Shown here: piece after piece, positions 26,019 to 34,471 of the stretch
Numbering within the stretch: the stretch's first letter is position 1
Layout: each line of letters opens with the position of its first letter
DNA from: Paenibacillus solani
GTDB lineage: Bacteria > Bacillota > Bacilli > Paenibacillales > Paenibacillaceae
Assembly: GCF_001277345.1 (NCBI RefSeq)
Contig: NZ_LIUT01000001.1
Coordinates: 2,689,699 to 2,753,698 of the forward strand
Direction of reading: 5' to 3'
Length of the DNA: 64,000 bases
Notes under the pieces: model-generated
What the model was told of the DNA's origin: nothing
What the model saw: the letters and a program-made list of their open reading frames with translations, nothing else
The model's database searches: none
Translations under genes and position numbers: made by a program

Positions 26019-27710
26019 ATGAATGAAACCTGGTGGAAGGAAGCAGCCGTTTACGAGATATATCCAGTCAGCTTTAAGGACAGCAACGGAGATGGGAAAG
26101 GTGATCTTCAAGGGATTATTTCCAAGCTGGATTATTTAAAAAACCTCGGTATTGATGTCATTTGGATCTGCCCCATTTATGATTCTCCCGGTAAGGATAA
26201 CGGATACGACATCAGTGATTTTTATGCGATTAACCCCGAATTTGGCACCATGAGTGATTTTGATGAACTCTTGAAGCAGGCTCATGACAGGGGACTCAAA
26301 ATCATGATGGACCTGGTGCTAAACCATACTTCCGATCAACATCCATGGTTTAAAGAATCCAGATCTTCTATCGATAACCCCAAACGAGACTACTATATAT
26401 GGAAAAAAGGGGTTAATGGCCTGTTCCCTAACAATTGGGAGTCTTATTTCAGTGGATCGGTGTGGGAACTCGATGAGAATACCGATGAGTACTATATGCA
26501 TCTGTATTCCAAATATCAGCCCGACTTGAATTGGAACAACGACGAAATGGTTCACGAATTGTATAAAATGATCAGCTGGTGGCTGCAAAAAGGTGTAGAT
26601 GGTTTTCGATTAGACGCCATCGCCCATATCGTTAAGGCAGAAGGTCTGCCAAATGCGGATAATCCTCAGCACCTTCCCGTTGTGCGTGCTTACCAGTTGT
26701 TCTCCAATCTCGAGAAGGTCCACTGGATGCTGAAGAAACTGAATGAGGAAGTTTGGATGGATTACAACATTATGACGGTAGGTGAAACTTCCGGATTGGG
26801 TCCCGAACAGGCACTGGAGTACGTAGGGGATGCTCGCCATGAACTCAACATGGTATTTCAGTTCGAGCATATGAACCTGGATTCCGCCTCAGCAGGCACA
26901 GGCAAGTGGGTACCCCGAGCGTGGACACTGCTTGAACTTAAAAAAATAATAAGCAACTGGCAAACAACCCTTCACAAGAAAGGTTGGAATGCCAACTATT
27001 TGGGAAACCACGATCAACCGAGACCTGTATCCCGGTTCGGCAATGATCAACAGTATCGTGTTGAATCGGCCAAAATGTTAGCCACATTTATGCTAACCTT
27101 GGAGGGCACCCCTTATATTTATCAGGGTGAAGAAATTGGAATGACCAACGTGGCTTTTGAAACGATCGGGGATTACCGTGATGTAGAGACCTTGAACTAT
27201 TATGAGTATTCTCATCTTCATGGCAAACCAATGGATGAGACCATGGCGGCGATTCGCGCCAAAAGCCGTGACAATGCCCGCACCCCGATGCAGTGGGATG
27301 CCAGTCCTCAGGCAGGTTTCACCACAGGTGATCCTTGGATTAAAGTGAATCCCAATTATTCGGAAGTGAACGTAGAGGCCGCGATGAGTGATCCGAATTC
27401 CATTTTTCATTACTATCGACGTCTCCTCGCTCTGCGCAAGACCCATAAAGTAATGGTGTATGGCGAGTATAAATTACTGCTGCCGCTGGATTCTGAGCTG
27501 TATGTATATACGCGCACGCTGGACGGGAGTGAGGATCAGATCATCGTAATCCTTAACTTTTTTGGAGAGAGCCCGGTATTTGAATGGCCTGAAGACCTTC
27601 GCGATTTGTCCAGAGAGCTATTGATTTCCAACTACAGTCCGAATCTGGATGAAGAAGCAGATGAGATTCAGCTGCAGCCTTATGAGGCAAGAGTATACCG
27701 GCTTTATTGA
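26019..27710 (+). CDS. malL: Alpha-glucosidase / oligo-1,6-glucosidase (GH13)
   Basis: A cytoplasmic GH13 enzyme of 563 residues. Family regions are DLVLNHTSDQHPWF (region I), DGFRLDAIAHI with the nucleophile Asp near 199, TVGETSG with the acid/base Glu near 255, and YLGNHDQPRPVSRFG (region IV). Starting WWKEAAVYEIYPVSFKDSNG and with the calcium loop DSNGDGKGD it matches the oligo-1,6-glucosidase group. It hydrolyses isomaltose-type or short malto-oligosaccharides; trehalose-6-phosphate is a less likely substrate. GGGAGGAATACACAC precedes the ATG. Operon partner of gdh. Confidence 0.9.
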   Translation: MNETWWKEAAVYEIYPVSFKDSNGDGKGDLQGIISKLDYLKNLGIDVIWICPIYDSPGKDNGYDISDFYAINPEFGTMSDFDELLKQAHDRGLKIMMDLVLNHTSDQHPWFKESRSSIDNPKRDYYIWKKGVNGLFPNNWESYFSGSVWELDENTDEYYMHLYSKYQPDLNWNNDEMVHELYKMISWWLQKGVDGFRLDAIAHIVKAEGLPNADNPQHLPVVRAYQLFSNLEKVHWMLKKLNEEVWMDYNIMTVGETSGLGPEQALEYVGDARHELNMVFQFEHMNLDSASAGTGKWVPRAWTLLELKKIISNWQTTLHKKGWNANYLGNHDQPRPVSRFGNDQQYRVESAKMLATFMLTLEGTPYIYQGEEIGMTNVAFETIGDYRDVETLNYYEYSHLHGKPMDETMAAIRAKSRDNARTPMQWDASPQAGFTTGDPWIKVNPNYSEVNVEAAMSDPNSIFHYYRRLLALRKTHKVMVYGEYKLLLPLDSELYVYTRTLDGSEDQIIVILNFFGESPVFEWPEDLRDLSRELLISNYSPNLDEEADEIQLQPYEARVYRLY

Positions 27711-27758
27711 TTGTAAGCCTGTAGGAAACCTCCCCATAAACTTTTAGCGCACACGAAA

Positions 27759-27801
27759 AAACGGCTTCTCAATACCCTATCCAGGGGATGAGAGGCCGTT
27801 T
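27759..27801. terminator. Bidirectional terminator between malL and the DUF4176 gene
   Basis: AAACGGC (27759-27765) with TCTCA pairs with TGAGA and GCCGTTT (27795-27801), flanked by A-run and T-rich sequence on the two sides. It sits between convergent genes. Confidence 0.8.
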
Positions 27802-27829
27802 ATGTGTTCATGACAAGTAATGTTATATA

Positions 27830-28150
27830 TTACGAGGGGTCTTTCCCTGTTGCTGCCATTTGATCTGCTTTCGCAATTCCTTCCATGAGAGCATCGCGAA
27901 ATGCAATCTCATCCTCGTTAACATACCCCATAAATACGACTTCTGAGATATCCTGATGATTGAAAAAGATATTGGAGTCTGCAGTAAGATTGCCGTGCGG
28001 GTAAAAGCATGCAACGTAATCCCAACGCTTGAGCGTTTTGGAGTCATTCTGCATTCGCCCATATATCATCAGAGTCTGGTTCCAATCCTTAAACTTAACA
28101 ACAGATCCGATGGGCAGCAGCTTCTGTTCTGTGTTATCATGCTGTTCCAT
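27830..28150 (-). CDS. DUF4176-type small protein of a type VII secretion cassette
   Basis: A soluble acidic protein of about 106 residues. The segment LLPIGSVVKFKDWNQTLMIYGR followed by DYVACFYPHGNLTADSNIFF fits DUF4176, a small SH3-like domain found beside WXG100/LXG genes. ATG at 28150 is nine bases after GAAGGG and lies six bases past the stop of the upstream gene. The function of DUF4176 is not known to me; a chaperone or accessory role for the WXG100 protein encoded upstream is inferred. Confidence 0.78.
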   Translation of the reverse strand: MEQHDNTEQKLLPIGSVVKFKDWNQTLMIYGRMQNDSKTLKRWDYVACFYPHGNLTADSNIFFNHQDISEVVFMGYVNEDEIAFRDALMEGIAKADQMAATGKDPS

Positions 28151-28155
28151 GTTCA

Positions 28156-28356
28156 TCAACCCTTCAATATTTTTTTGCCGATCCCATATACAATCGAGAC
28201 GATGAGCGGTATACCCACCAGATAAGATAGGCATATAACGGTCTTCTCCGCAGCCGCATATTCCGTGCTCAATAGATTAGGAATCACTGTTCCTAACACA
28301 CCTACGATGCCAATGACCATCATTATGTATTTGAATTTTCGCTGTTTATCGTTCAT
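28156..28356 (-). CDS. Small two-helix membrane protein in the WXG100 cassette
   Basis: 66 residues. A basic N-terminus (MNDKQRKFKY) is followed by a first hydrophobic helix near 11-28, a short loop, and a second helix near 40-60 ending in lysines (GKKILKG). No family recognised. It lies 19 bases after the WXG100 fusion gene and overlaps the next start. In such cassettes a small membrane protein next to an effector is a candidate immunity or secretion helper (inference). Confidence 0.62.
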   Translation of the reverse strand: MNDKQRKFKYIMMVIGIVGVLGTVIPNLLSTEYAAAEKTVICLSYLVGIPLIVSIVYGIGKKILKG

Positions 28357-28375
28357 CGGCGCCTGCGCCTCCTTC

Positions 28376-29212
28376 TTACTTAACAGATACGGAACCGCCT
28401 AATCCGAACAAGCTGATTCCAGGCCCGAGGGGAATGTGGAAGCTTAATCCGTTTTTACCTACTTCAGCTGATCCGCCAACCACACCCAGTGATGCAGATC
28501 CGCCGATATTTAATGATTTATCAGTCCATGGCAAAGGTATCTTAAACCCGCCCTCATATTTGGTAATTGTGCCTTCAGCACCCACGCTCAATGTGCCATC
28601 CTTCACGGATGCTTCAACCTCAGCATTCATCAAGCTGACTGAACCATTGGCATAATCGTTGTCAAAGCCCGCTTCAACGATCGAACCGCCAACCTCCACG
28701 CCTTCCACAAGGCTTGCACTGGCTTTGCCGTTTATTGCATTCGCATACAGGCCATTTTCTTTATTGCCAACGACGCTGCCCTCGACTTCATAGCCTTCTA
28801 TCGCTTTATCCAGTATTGTTTTTGGATCCACGGCTGGTCCCTTTGGCGCTTTGACTCCCGCTGCTGGAACAGCACCACTGCCCGCGCTCCCTGCCAGAAC
28901 GGCCGCACCTGCAGCTGCACCGCCCACAACCGCTCCATTCACCTGTTCATCTGTTGTACGGAATTTCACCGAGATTTGATTCAATTCTGTAGAGATCGAT
29001 TGCAGGCATTCAACAAATTTAAGCATCGTTGATCTGGCCTGCTGGTATTCTCCGTAGAATCGCTCCCGTGTCATACCTTGCCACTGACTTTCCAATTCAT
29101 GAATGCTTCGTTGAAGCTGCTGCACCATATCGCTGCTGAGTTGTCCCGACTGCGCAAATTGCGAGGAGACCTGCTCCAGCTGCTCAGGTGTAACTAAAAT
29201 ACGATTAGACAT
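28376..29212 (-). CDS. WXG100-domain protein fused to a glycine-rich beta C-terminal domain
   Basis: About 278 residues. Residues 1-90 form a WXG100 helical hairpin (LVTPEQLEQVSSQFAQSGQ, turn ESQWQGMTRERFYGEY), the export signal of type VII (Esx) systems. A Gly/Ala-rich hydrophobic stretch follows (GGAAAGAAVLAGSAGSG). Residues from about 125 to the end are alternating small/charged segments with repeats such as SASLVEGVEVGGSI, GSVSLMNAEVEASV and GGSASLGVVGGSAEVG. I do not recognise this domain; it suggests beta strands that could pair or insert in a membrane. ATG at 29212 follows AAGGGG by eleven bases. A polymorphic-toxin-like or structural role is possible. Confidence 0.72.
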   Translation of the reverse strand: MSNRILVTPEQLEQVSSQFAQSGQLSSDMVQQLQRSIHELESQWQGMTRERFYGEYQQARSTMLKFVECLQSISTELNQISVKFRTTDEQVNGAVVGGAAAGAAVLAGSAGSGAVPAAGVKAPKGPAVDPKTILDKAIEGYEVEGSVVGNKENGLYANAINGKASASLVEGVEVGGSIVEAGFDNDYANGSVSLMNAEVEASVKDGTLSVGAEGTITKYEGGFKIPLPWTDKSLNIGGSASLGVVGGSAEVGKNGLSFHIPLGPGISLFGLGGSVSVK

Positions 29213-29432
29213 AAATATGGACGCCCCTTCTGTCACGCTGCCATTACTCTATCAGGCAGTCTATACATTTTCCAATTTACTTCATTAGACTATTAACCGA
29301 TTTATCAAGCGAATAACCACATTTTTCTATTCTAGTAGGTAATAAGGAAAGCGACAATCAAGCGAAGGGTTCATTTCCATGTGATCGGAACTAGTAAAAT
29401 AGAACTGGCCTGAGTCATAAAATAATGTCAAA

Positions 29433-29469
29433 AAAAAGACCGTACGGAACGCTTTCCGCACGGTCTTTT
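29433..29469. terminator. Bidirectional Rho-independent terminator
   Basis: AAAAGACCGT and CGGAA pair with TTCCG and ACGGTCTTTT in a compact hairpin with an A-run on one side and a T-run on the other. It lies between the small protein gene ending at 29517 and the WXG100 gene. Confidence 0.88.
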
Positions 29470-29516
29470 CATCACTAGATATGAACTTCTGTCCGTGATA
29501 TGTGCTCTCTATCGCT

Positions 29517-29849
29517 TTAGATAAATAAAAACGGAATGAGGAACAACAATGCGATCGTACTCCAGGCAAACACATTGGCTCCATAGCCATACCCTCCGTA
29601 AGGACCATAGCCATAAGGCCCGAATGCGGAAGTTTGGGCTCCTCTTTTAGTCGATTTTACAGATTTTTTCCCCTTTTTCCCCTTAGTGGACAATGTATAT
29701 GCGGTTGGGTTCCCAAAGTCAAGCTCAAGTCCATGGTCATGAACACCTCGAATTGTCCCCACGACTTCTCTTCCATCGTGCATGACCGCACAAACGGTTT
29801 TACCGATATACCCTCTGCAGCCTTCTGCGGAAATTGGTATTGGTTGCAC
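29517..29849 (-). CDS. Small protein with RNA-binding-like (Sm-type) N-terminus and Gly/Tyr tail
   Basis: 110 residues. The N-terminal half reads YIGKTVCAVMHDGREVVGTIRGVHDHGLELDFG across two pieces, the shape of a small beta-barrel of the LSm/Hfq-like sort. A lysine-rich linker (KGKKGKKSVKSTKRG) is followed by a Gly/Tyr/Pro repeat (YGYGPYGGYGYG) and a C-terminal hydrophobic helix (ALLFLIPFLFI). Such Gly/Tyr-rich tailed proteins occur among Bacillales spore and surface proteins. GGGGAGGAGATGAAAAAG precedes the start. Function not known. Confidence 0.66.
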   Translation of the reverse strand: MQPIPISAEGCRGYIGKTVCAVMHDGREVVGTIRGVHDHGLELDFGNPTAYTLSTKGKKGKKSVKSTKRGAQTSAFGPYGYGPYGGYGYGANVFAWSTIALLFLIPFLFI

Positions 29850-29941
29850 TTTTTCATCTCCTCCCCAGCGTTTGTGTATTATATTCCTGCTGAGGGAAAG
29901 AGGGCAGAGATAGATGTCCGCGTCAGCGAATTTCCGCTCTT

Positions 29942-31036
29942 TTACCTGCCTACATCACTAGCCTTCCTAAAGGCTCTAACCATCAGGTCTTCGTCAATTG
30001 CCCCTTGAAACCGCTCAGAGATCGTACCATCGGGTGAAATAACATAAGTGGTCGGATAGGCCACCACCTCGTATCGGTGAGTACTGTCTCCGTTCTGATC
30101 GTACAGGACAGGGAAGGTTAACCCGTTCTTCTCAATAAAAGAGTGGACTTCACTCGCGCTCTTCTCCAAATGCGTCATATTAACAGCCAGTATAATGACT
30201 TCTTCATTCTGGTGATTGATGTAAAAGTCCTGCATATAAGGCATCTCAACCTTGCAAGGAGGACACCACGATGCCCAGAAGTTAAGAAACACCGTTTGTC
30301 CGCGATAGTCAGACAGCTTAACCTCCTGACCATTCTGATTCATCAGAGTAAAATCCGGGGCGCGTTGTCCTGGCTTCAAACCTTCCGCAATGACTTCCTT
30401 ACTTCCCTCTTGAATCGAAGGCGTCGCAGCTTCACGCTTATTGGCCGTGCTAAAAGTAAAATCATAGATAACCCATACCAAAAGGGCTAACATAACAACC
30501 CATACCGCTCCGTTTCTCCCTAAACCCAAGGTAAGGAACTTGGTCAATGACGATTTGAAGTGTAGCCAGCTGAATATGAACAGCACGCCGAACAATATGG
30601 TATACAATAAGGAAGACGATAGGTCTGCCCCATCTCTCCATAACCATAGAAACAGATACCCTGCGAAACCGCTGGCATAAATCACCAAGACAGCTGATTT
30701 TACTAGCAAGGCGGAATCTTCCCTATGCTTCCTCCAGCGAAGAGCGGCATATATAAGAGCAAGGATCGTCCCTAGCCATAAACCTTTAGCTCCGCCTGTC
30801 ATATAAATAAGCGCACCCGGATGCTGGAGAGTCCGGATTGGATCGAATACCAGCATTCCGAATTTCCATGAGACAAAACCGATAATCAGTACAGATAAAT
30901 AGGTATCCAGTAACCATTCCCGCTGTGGGATCTGATGCAACCGAAAACGTAAAGCGACAAACCCGGCCGCGGCGCATATCAGAAAAACAACGATATCTGC
31001 TCGGATCATCAAAGGACCGATTGGAATTATACTCAA
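29942..31036 (-). CDS. Membrane protein with C-terminal TlpA/ResA-type thioredoxin domain
   Basis: About 364 residues. Six or so hydrophobic helices fill residues 5-205. An extracytoplasmic thioredoxin domain follows, starting LKPGQRAPDFTLMNQNGQEV, with active site WCPPC in FLNFWASWCPPCKVEMPYM and cis-Pro loop VVAYPTTYVISPDG. It probably reduces disulfides outside the membrane. The N-terminal part recalls the prolipoprotein diacylglyceryl transferase layout but I cannot confirm it. TTG at 31036 is six bases after AGGAGG; an upstream ATG at 31060 would put that site inside the gene. Confidence 0.85.
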   Translation of the reverse strand: MSIIPIGPLMIRADIVVFLICAAAGFVALRFRLHQIPQREWLLDTYLSVLIIGFVSWKFGMLVFDPIRTLQHPGALIYMTGGAKGLWLGTILALIYAALRWRKHREDSALLVKSAVLVIYASGFAGYLFLWLWRDGADLSSSLLYTILFGVLFIFSWLHFKSSLTKFLTLGLGRNGAVWVVMLALLVWVIYDFTFSTANKREAATPSIQEGSKEVIAEGLKPGQRAPDFTLMNQNGQEVKLSDYRGQTVFLNFWASWCPPCKVEMPYMQDFYINHQNEEVIILAVNMTHLEKSASEVHSFIEKNGLTFPVLYDQNGDSTHRYEVVAYPTTYVISPDGTISERFQGAIDEDLMVRAFRKASDVGR

Positions 31037-31300
31037 ATGTGACCTCCTATGGTGCGGCATGGCTTATTCACTACCCACCGGGGTATATCAACATCATAGT
31101 AGATTGTCATCCGAATGTAAACTTGTCGCAGATGCCTTATGATCGATCAGATGTGGTGTTTCTCTCATTTCCTTATGTTATATTCGCGGACATGTTCTGT
31201 GATCCTTCTTTATTTCCCAAAACCGTGACCGGACAATGTGCTAAGGACATGATATACTTCTACTCAATGAATACATATTCCGATGTTTGGAGGTAAACTC

Positions 31301-31975
31301 ATGTCATCGAACAGCCAAACTGACAAGTCGCCAACACCGGTCAAAATCGTGAAACCCAAGCTTCCGAAACAGCTAGAATCTGTGATCCTCTCAGATATAG
31401 GACTTGATGATGAATCCTCATTCGTACAATCCATATGCCAGGACGAGACAGTGTCTTATATTTCGGCAGACAAGGTTCAATTCGACCAAATGATATTCCA
31501 AAATGTTACATTCCAGCACGTTACACTTGAACATGCCGAGCTTACGGATCTCGTGTTCAACCACTGTGATTTGTCCAATGTAAATCTGAGCGAAGCCATC
31601 ATGTACCGGGTACAATTTAATCATTGCAAAATTCTTGGTCTCGATTTGACGGCGGCAACGATTCGAAATGTCGTATTCCATCAATGCACGGGTGACTACG
31701 CCACGTTTCGATTTGCTAATATGAAACAGGTATCTTTCCAATCCACCTCGCTCGTGAAATCGGACTTTTATCATTCCGAGTTACATAAGGTCGAATTCCT
31801 GGATTGTCAGATCGACCAATCGCAGTTCTCCGGCACAAAGCTGGCGGGAATTGATCTGAGTCGAACAGACTTCCATAATATCGGCGCCACCCTGGAAGAT
31901 CTTCAAGGCTGCATCATTTCGCCGCATCAAGCGATTCCGTTAACCAAAATCTTCGGTCTCGTCGTGAAAGAATAG
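31301..31975 (+). CDS. Pentapeptide-repeat protein
   Basis: About 224 residues. Degenerate five-residue repeats with central Leu/Phe (for example AELTD, LVFNH, CDLSN, VNLSE, ATIRN, VVFHQ, ADYATF-like) run through residues 65-195 and predict a right-handed quadrilateral helix. A lysine/proline-rich head precedes them. Pentapeptide proteins such as Qnr and MfpA mimic DNA and protect gyrase, but most are uncharacterised. ATG at 31301 follows GGAGGTAAACTC. It stands alone, ended by the hairpin at 32015. Confidence 0.88.
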   Translation: MSSNSQTDKSPTPVKIVKPKLPKQLESVILSDIGLDDESSFVQSICQDETVSYISADKVQFDQMIFQNVTFQHVTLEHAELTDLVFNHCDLSNVNLSEAIMYRVQFNHCKILGLDLTAATIRNVVFHQCTGDYATFRFANMKQVSFQSTSLVKSDFYHSELHKVEFLDCQIDQSQFSGTKLAGIDLSRTDFHNIGATLEDLQGCIISPHQAIPLTKIFGLVVKE

Positions 31976-32012
31976 TGGATGAATGGATAAGGAACTCGTT
32001 CAAGCACAGCAT

Positions 32013-32067
32013 AAAAAATCGGCTTCCCCGTTGGTTCAATGGACCCTCCGAGTTAAGCCGATTTTGT
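32013..32067 (+). terminator. Terminator after the pentapeptide-repeat gene
   Basis: AAAATCGGCTT (32015-32025) pairs perfectly with AAGCCGATTTT (32055-32065) around a 29-base loop. It is followed by GTTGT, so the U-tract is formed by the end of the stem itself. Confidence 0.75.
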
Positions 32068-32099
32068 TGTATGAAGTATAATTGATCCAGCGTATATTT

Positions 32100-32262
32100 C
32101 GGTAAACCGAGTGGCAATTGCGCGGGAATATTACAAGTGCTCACCATCTCATAGCGTTTGCCTTGATCGGACCGACCCCGTTCAGAACACGTGACACCGT
32201 GGCTTCTGAAACACCGGCAAGCCTGAGCTGCCTCTTTACGACTAGCGATAAAAATCAATCCT
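32100..32262 (-). pseudogene. LacI-family regulator remnant (decayed)
   Basis: Reading the minus strand from about 32248, ASRKEAAQ continues, after one extra G, in another frame as LAGVSEATVSRVLNG (32178-32221), the standard LacI helix-turn-helix. The frame then stops at 32141, while KRYEMV...NIPAQLPLG in the first frame resembles the next helices. AGGGAGG stands upstream, but the expected ATG reads ATC. No LacI sensor domain remains. So it is a relic with a lost start, a frameshift and a deletion. The operator-like palindrome just upstream persists. Confidence 0.68.
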
Positions 32263-32269
32263 CCCTGGT

Positions 32270-32287
32270 AATGTACGCGCGTACATT
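32270..32287. promoter_or_regulatory. Perfect 18-bp palindrome, LacI-type operator
   Basis: AATGTACGCGCGTACATT is a perfect palindrome with the central CG typical of LacI-family operators. It lies immediately upstream of the LacI remnant and about 180 bases before the TSUP transporter gene on the other strand. It may be a leftover autoregulatory site, or be used by another LacI paralogue. Confidence 0.68.
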
Positions 32288-32466
32288 TTCTCGTGGAGTC
32301 TCGCTATTGTCAATGGATATCTGATCAGCGGTACCATGAAGCTCTATCAAATCTGTCGATTCCTCCACGCCGCTGGCTTGTGCTGGATAGCCCATGGATG
32401 CGACATCTTAATTTTCATGTATAATAGAAAAATTGAAATGAATACACAAAGAAAGAAGAGGCTCAT

Positions 32467-33213
32467 ATGAGTATTTTCATCACGATGTTATTTCTGGGCG
32501 GGCTTCTCGGTTTTGTCGGTGCCGGCGGATCCGGCTTTATTATCGCACTTCTGGTGACTGTATTTCACATTCCTGTTCATACTGCACTTGGCACGTCCAT
32601 CGCAGCCATGGTATTCACCATGATCTCCGGCTCCATCAGTCATATCAGGGAGAAGAATGCGATTCTATCAACCGGGCTGGCCGTTGGATTATTCGGAGCT
32701 ATCGGTTCTTATGCAGGCAGCTTTGCCGCCCGGCTTATGCCGGAGGATCGGCTGGTATGGTGTACGGCAATGATGCTGTTTCTGTCCGGTCTGTTAATCA
32801 TGCTGAGGACCCGCATGAAGCTCACACCAAAGCCTATGCTAACCTCTATCCATTCTTCCCGGTTCTGGATGATGGCCCTAATCTCCGGCTTAATCACCGG
32901 CGGAATGTCCGGAGTGTTCGGCATCGGTTCGACTCCGTTCATTCAGCTTGCCTTAATGGTTCTGTTCAACTTGCCAATCACACTGGCCGTAGGCACGACG
33001 ATGATGGTGATCATGCCAATCGCCCTCTTTGGCGGCCTCGGTTATTTTCAGGCAGGATATATTGACGGATTGCTCCTGCTGCAAGTCGTTGCAGGCACGA
33101 TGATCGGCTCCTACATCGGAGCCAAATTCACCAACAAAGCACCTCGCACACTATTGCGGTTCTCGATGATCCTCATGCCGATTCTCGGCGGGACCATTAT
33201 GCTCCTCCGCTAA
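32467..33213 (+). CDS. TSUP family transporter (TauE/SafE type)
   Basis: A membrane protein of 248 residues with eight or so helices in two repeats. The repeat motifs are GAGGSGFIIALL with HTALGTSIAAM in the first half and GMSGVFGIGSTPFIQLAL with TLAVGTTMMVI in the second. Family members move sulfite, sulfonates, or other small organic anions; the substrate is not shown here. AAGAGG precedes the ATG, and a consensus -10 TATAAT lies at 32420-32425 without a clear -35. Confidence 0.87.
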   Translation: MSIFITMLFLGGLLGFVGAGGSGFIIALLVTVFHIPVHTALGTSIAAMVFTMISGSISHIREKNAILSTGLAVGLFGAIGSYAGSFAARLMPEDRLVWCTAMMLFLSGLLIMLRTRMKLTPKPMLTSIHSSRFWMMALISGLITGGMSGVFGIGSTPFIQLALMVLFNLPITLAVGTTMMVIMPIALFGGLGYFQAGYIDGLLLLQVVAGTMIGSYIGAKFTNKAPRTLLRFSMILMPILGGTIMLLR

Positions 33214-33360
33214 TGGCTCCTAATAATCACTCAAAGAGCGTACGCACACCTTTCTCTCACCTGCGGGCGCTCTTTTTCTTCTATCTGTCCCTCTCCCAAA
33301 GCCTTGACCTAAAATTGTTCTTGCACCATCATGCTCTGTATGCAATAATCATCAGCAGAC

Positions 33361-33384
33361 ACTTATTAAACGGATTTAATAAGT
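33361..33384. promoter_or_regulatory. Perfect 24-bp inverted repeat upstream of the ROK/MFS operon
   Basis: ACTTATTAAA and TTTAATAAGT flank CGGA as a perfect 10-4-10 inverted repeat, ending 11 bases before the GTG start of the ROK regulator. AT-rich palindromes of this form are typical operators of NagC/XylR-type regulators, so autoregulation is likely (inference). Confidence 0.7.
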
Positions 33385-33395
33385 AAGAAAACGGG

Positions 33396-34469
33396 GTGAT
33401 AACTACGCGCAATGAAGCTATACCTAAACCTCAATCCATGAAGTTCGCTGTGCGGCGGGCCCTCCGCTCTTCCCTGCTTGAACTTGGGAGCGGAACCAAG
33501 GCGGAGCTCAGTGAACAACTAGGGATCAGTTTTCCTACCGTGAGCAAAGTGCTGGAACAGATGACGAAGGAAGGTGAAGTCCACCTGCTCGGATTAGATG
33601 AGTCCAGCGGCGGCAGGAGGGCAAACCGTTATGCCTTTAATCCGAATTATATGCTGGGGCTGGCCGTTTATTATGAGAAGGACCAGAGCGTCTACACCCT
33701 CTTTAATTGGAATGGCGATCTGATCGAGAGGACGGTTGAAGATGGTATTCTCCAGGCTGGACCGGAAGCGCTGGCCTCCCAAATCAGAAACTGGGCGCAC
33801 CGTTATCCGAAAATCCGTTCAATCGCCGTCGGTATGCCGGCGTCGGTGCGGGATGGTATTATTTTTCACATACCGTCGTATAGCGCTTTCCAGGACTTCG
33901 ACCTCCAAGCCTATTTGGAAGAGATGTACTCTATTCCTGTAATCGTAGAAAATGACATGAACGCAGCCGTGCTCGGCTACCAGAATCTTAGTCACTCGGA
34001 GGAAGCCTCCCTTGTATACGTGTACCTCGGACACAATGGGCCGGGGGCGGGGCTGTTGATCAACGGTAATGTCGTTCGGGGACGATCGTTCTTCACGGGT
34101 GAGATCGGCTATGTGCCGATGAGTGGAGACAACAACCTTCTTCATGTATTGGACCGCAGAGACTCCGTAATGAGCAGTCTGGTCGAGCCGGATGAAGAGC
34201 AAATCGATGCGTTGAGCCGCTTAAGCGCCACCTTAACTGCGATTTTAAACCCTGACGCCATTCTGTGGTGCGAGCATAACCTGCTGCCCTCCACCCTGCG
34301 TTCCATTAAAGACCGGGCTTCCGCTTACGTACCGCAGACGCATCTGCCCGAAATGCTGCTTCGCCCTTGGGAACATGATTATATAGCCGGCCTCCAGCGG
34401 CTTGCGATGGATATGATGATATCCGATACCAGCACATTTATAAATACAACGACGACGAATGGGGAGTAA
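33396..34469 (+). CDS. ROK-family transcriptional regulator without the zinc motif
   Basis: 357 residues. The N-terminal winged helix (KAELSEQLGISFPTVSKVLE) is followed by a ROK domain with VYVYLGHNGPGAGLLINGNVV-type nucleotide/sugar loops in pieces and GEIGYVPMSG. The CxCGxxGC zinc motif normal in ROK proteins is missing: after GEIGYVPMSGDNN the text runs LLHVLDRRDS. It probably still senses a sugar but with a changed binding site. The start is GTG at 33396; the ribosome site is weak. The FHS transporter begins two bases after its stop. Confidence 0.82.
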   Translation: MITTRNEAIPKPQSMKFAVRRALRSSLLELGSGTKAELSEQLGISFPTVSKVLEQMTKEGEVHLLGLDESSGGRRANRYAFNPNYMLGLAVYYEKDQSVYTLFNWNGDLIERTVEDGILQAGPEALASQIRNWAHRYPKIRSIAVGMPASVRDGIIFHIPSYSAFQDFDLQAYLEEMYSIPVIVENDMNAAVLGYQNLSHSEEASLVYVYLGHNGPGAGLLINGNVVRGRSFFTGEIGYVPMSGDNNLLHVLDRRDSVMSSLVEPDEEQIDALSRLSATLTAILNPDAILWCEHNLLPSTLRSIKDRASAYVPQTHLPEMLLRPWEHDYIAGLQRLAMDMMISDTSTFINTTTTNGE

Positions 34470-34471
34470 CC

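Noticed and set aside
31914..32258. A 114-residue minus-strand open frame as an intact gene
   Set aside because: Its text only makes sense as pieces of a LacI helix-turn-helix in shifted frames, and its lower part crosses the pentapeptide gene's terminator.
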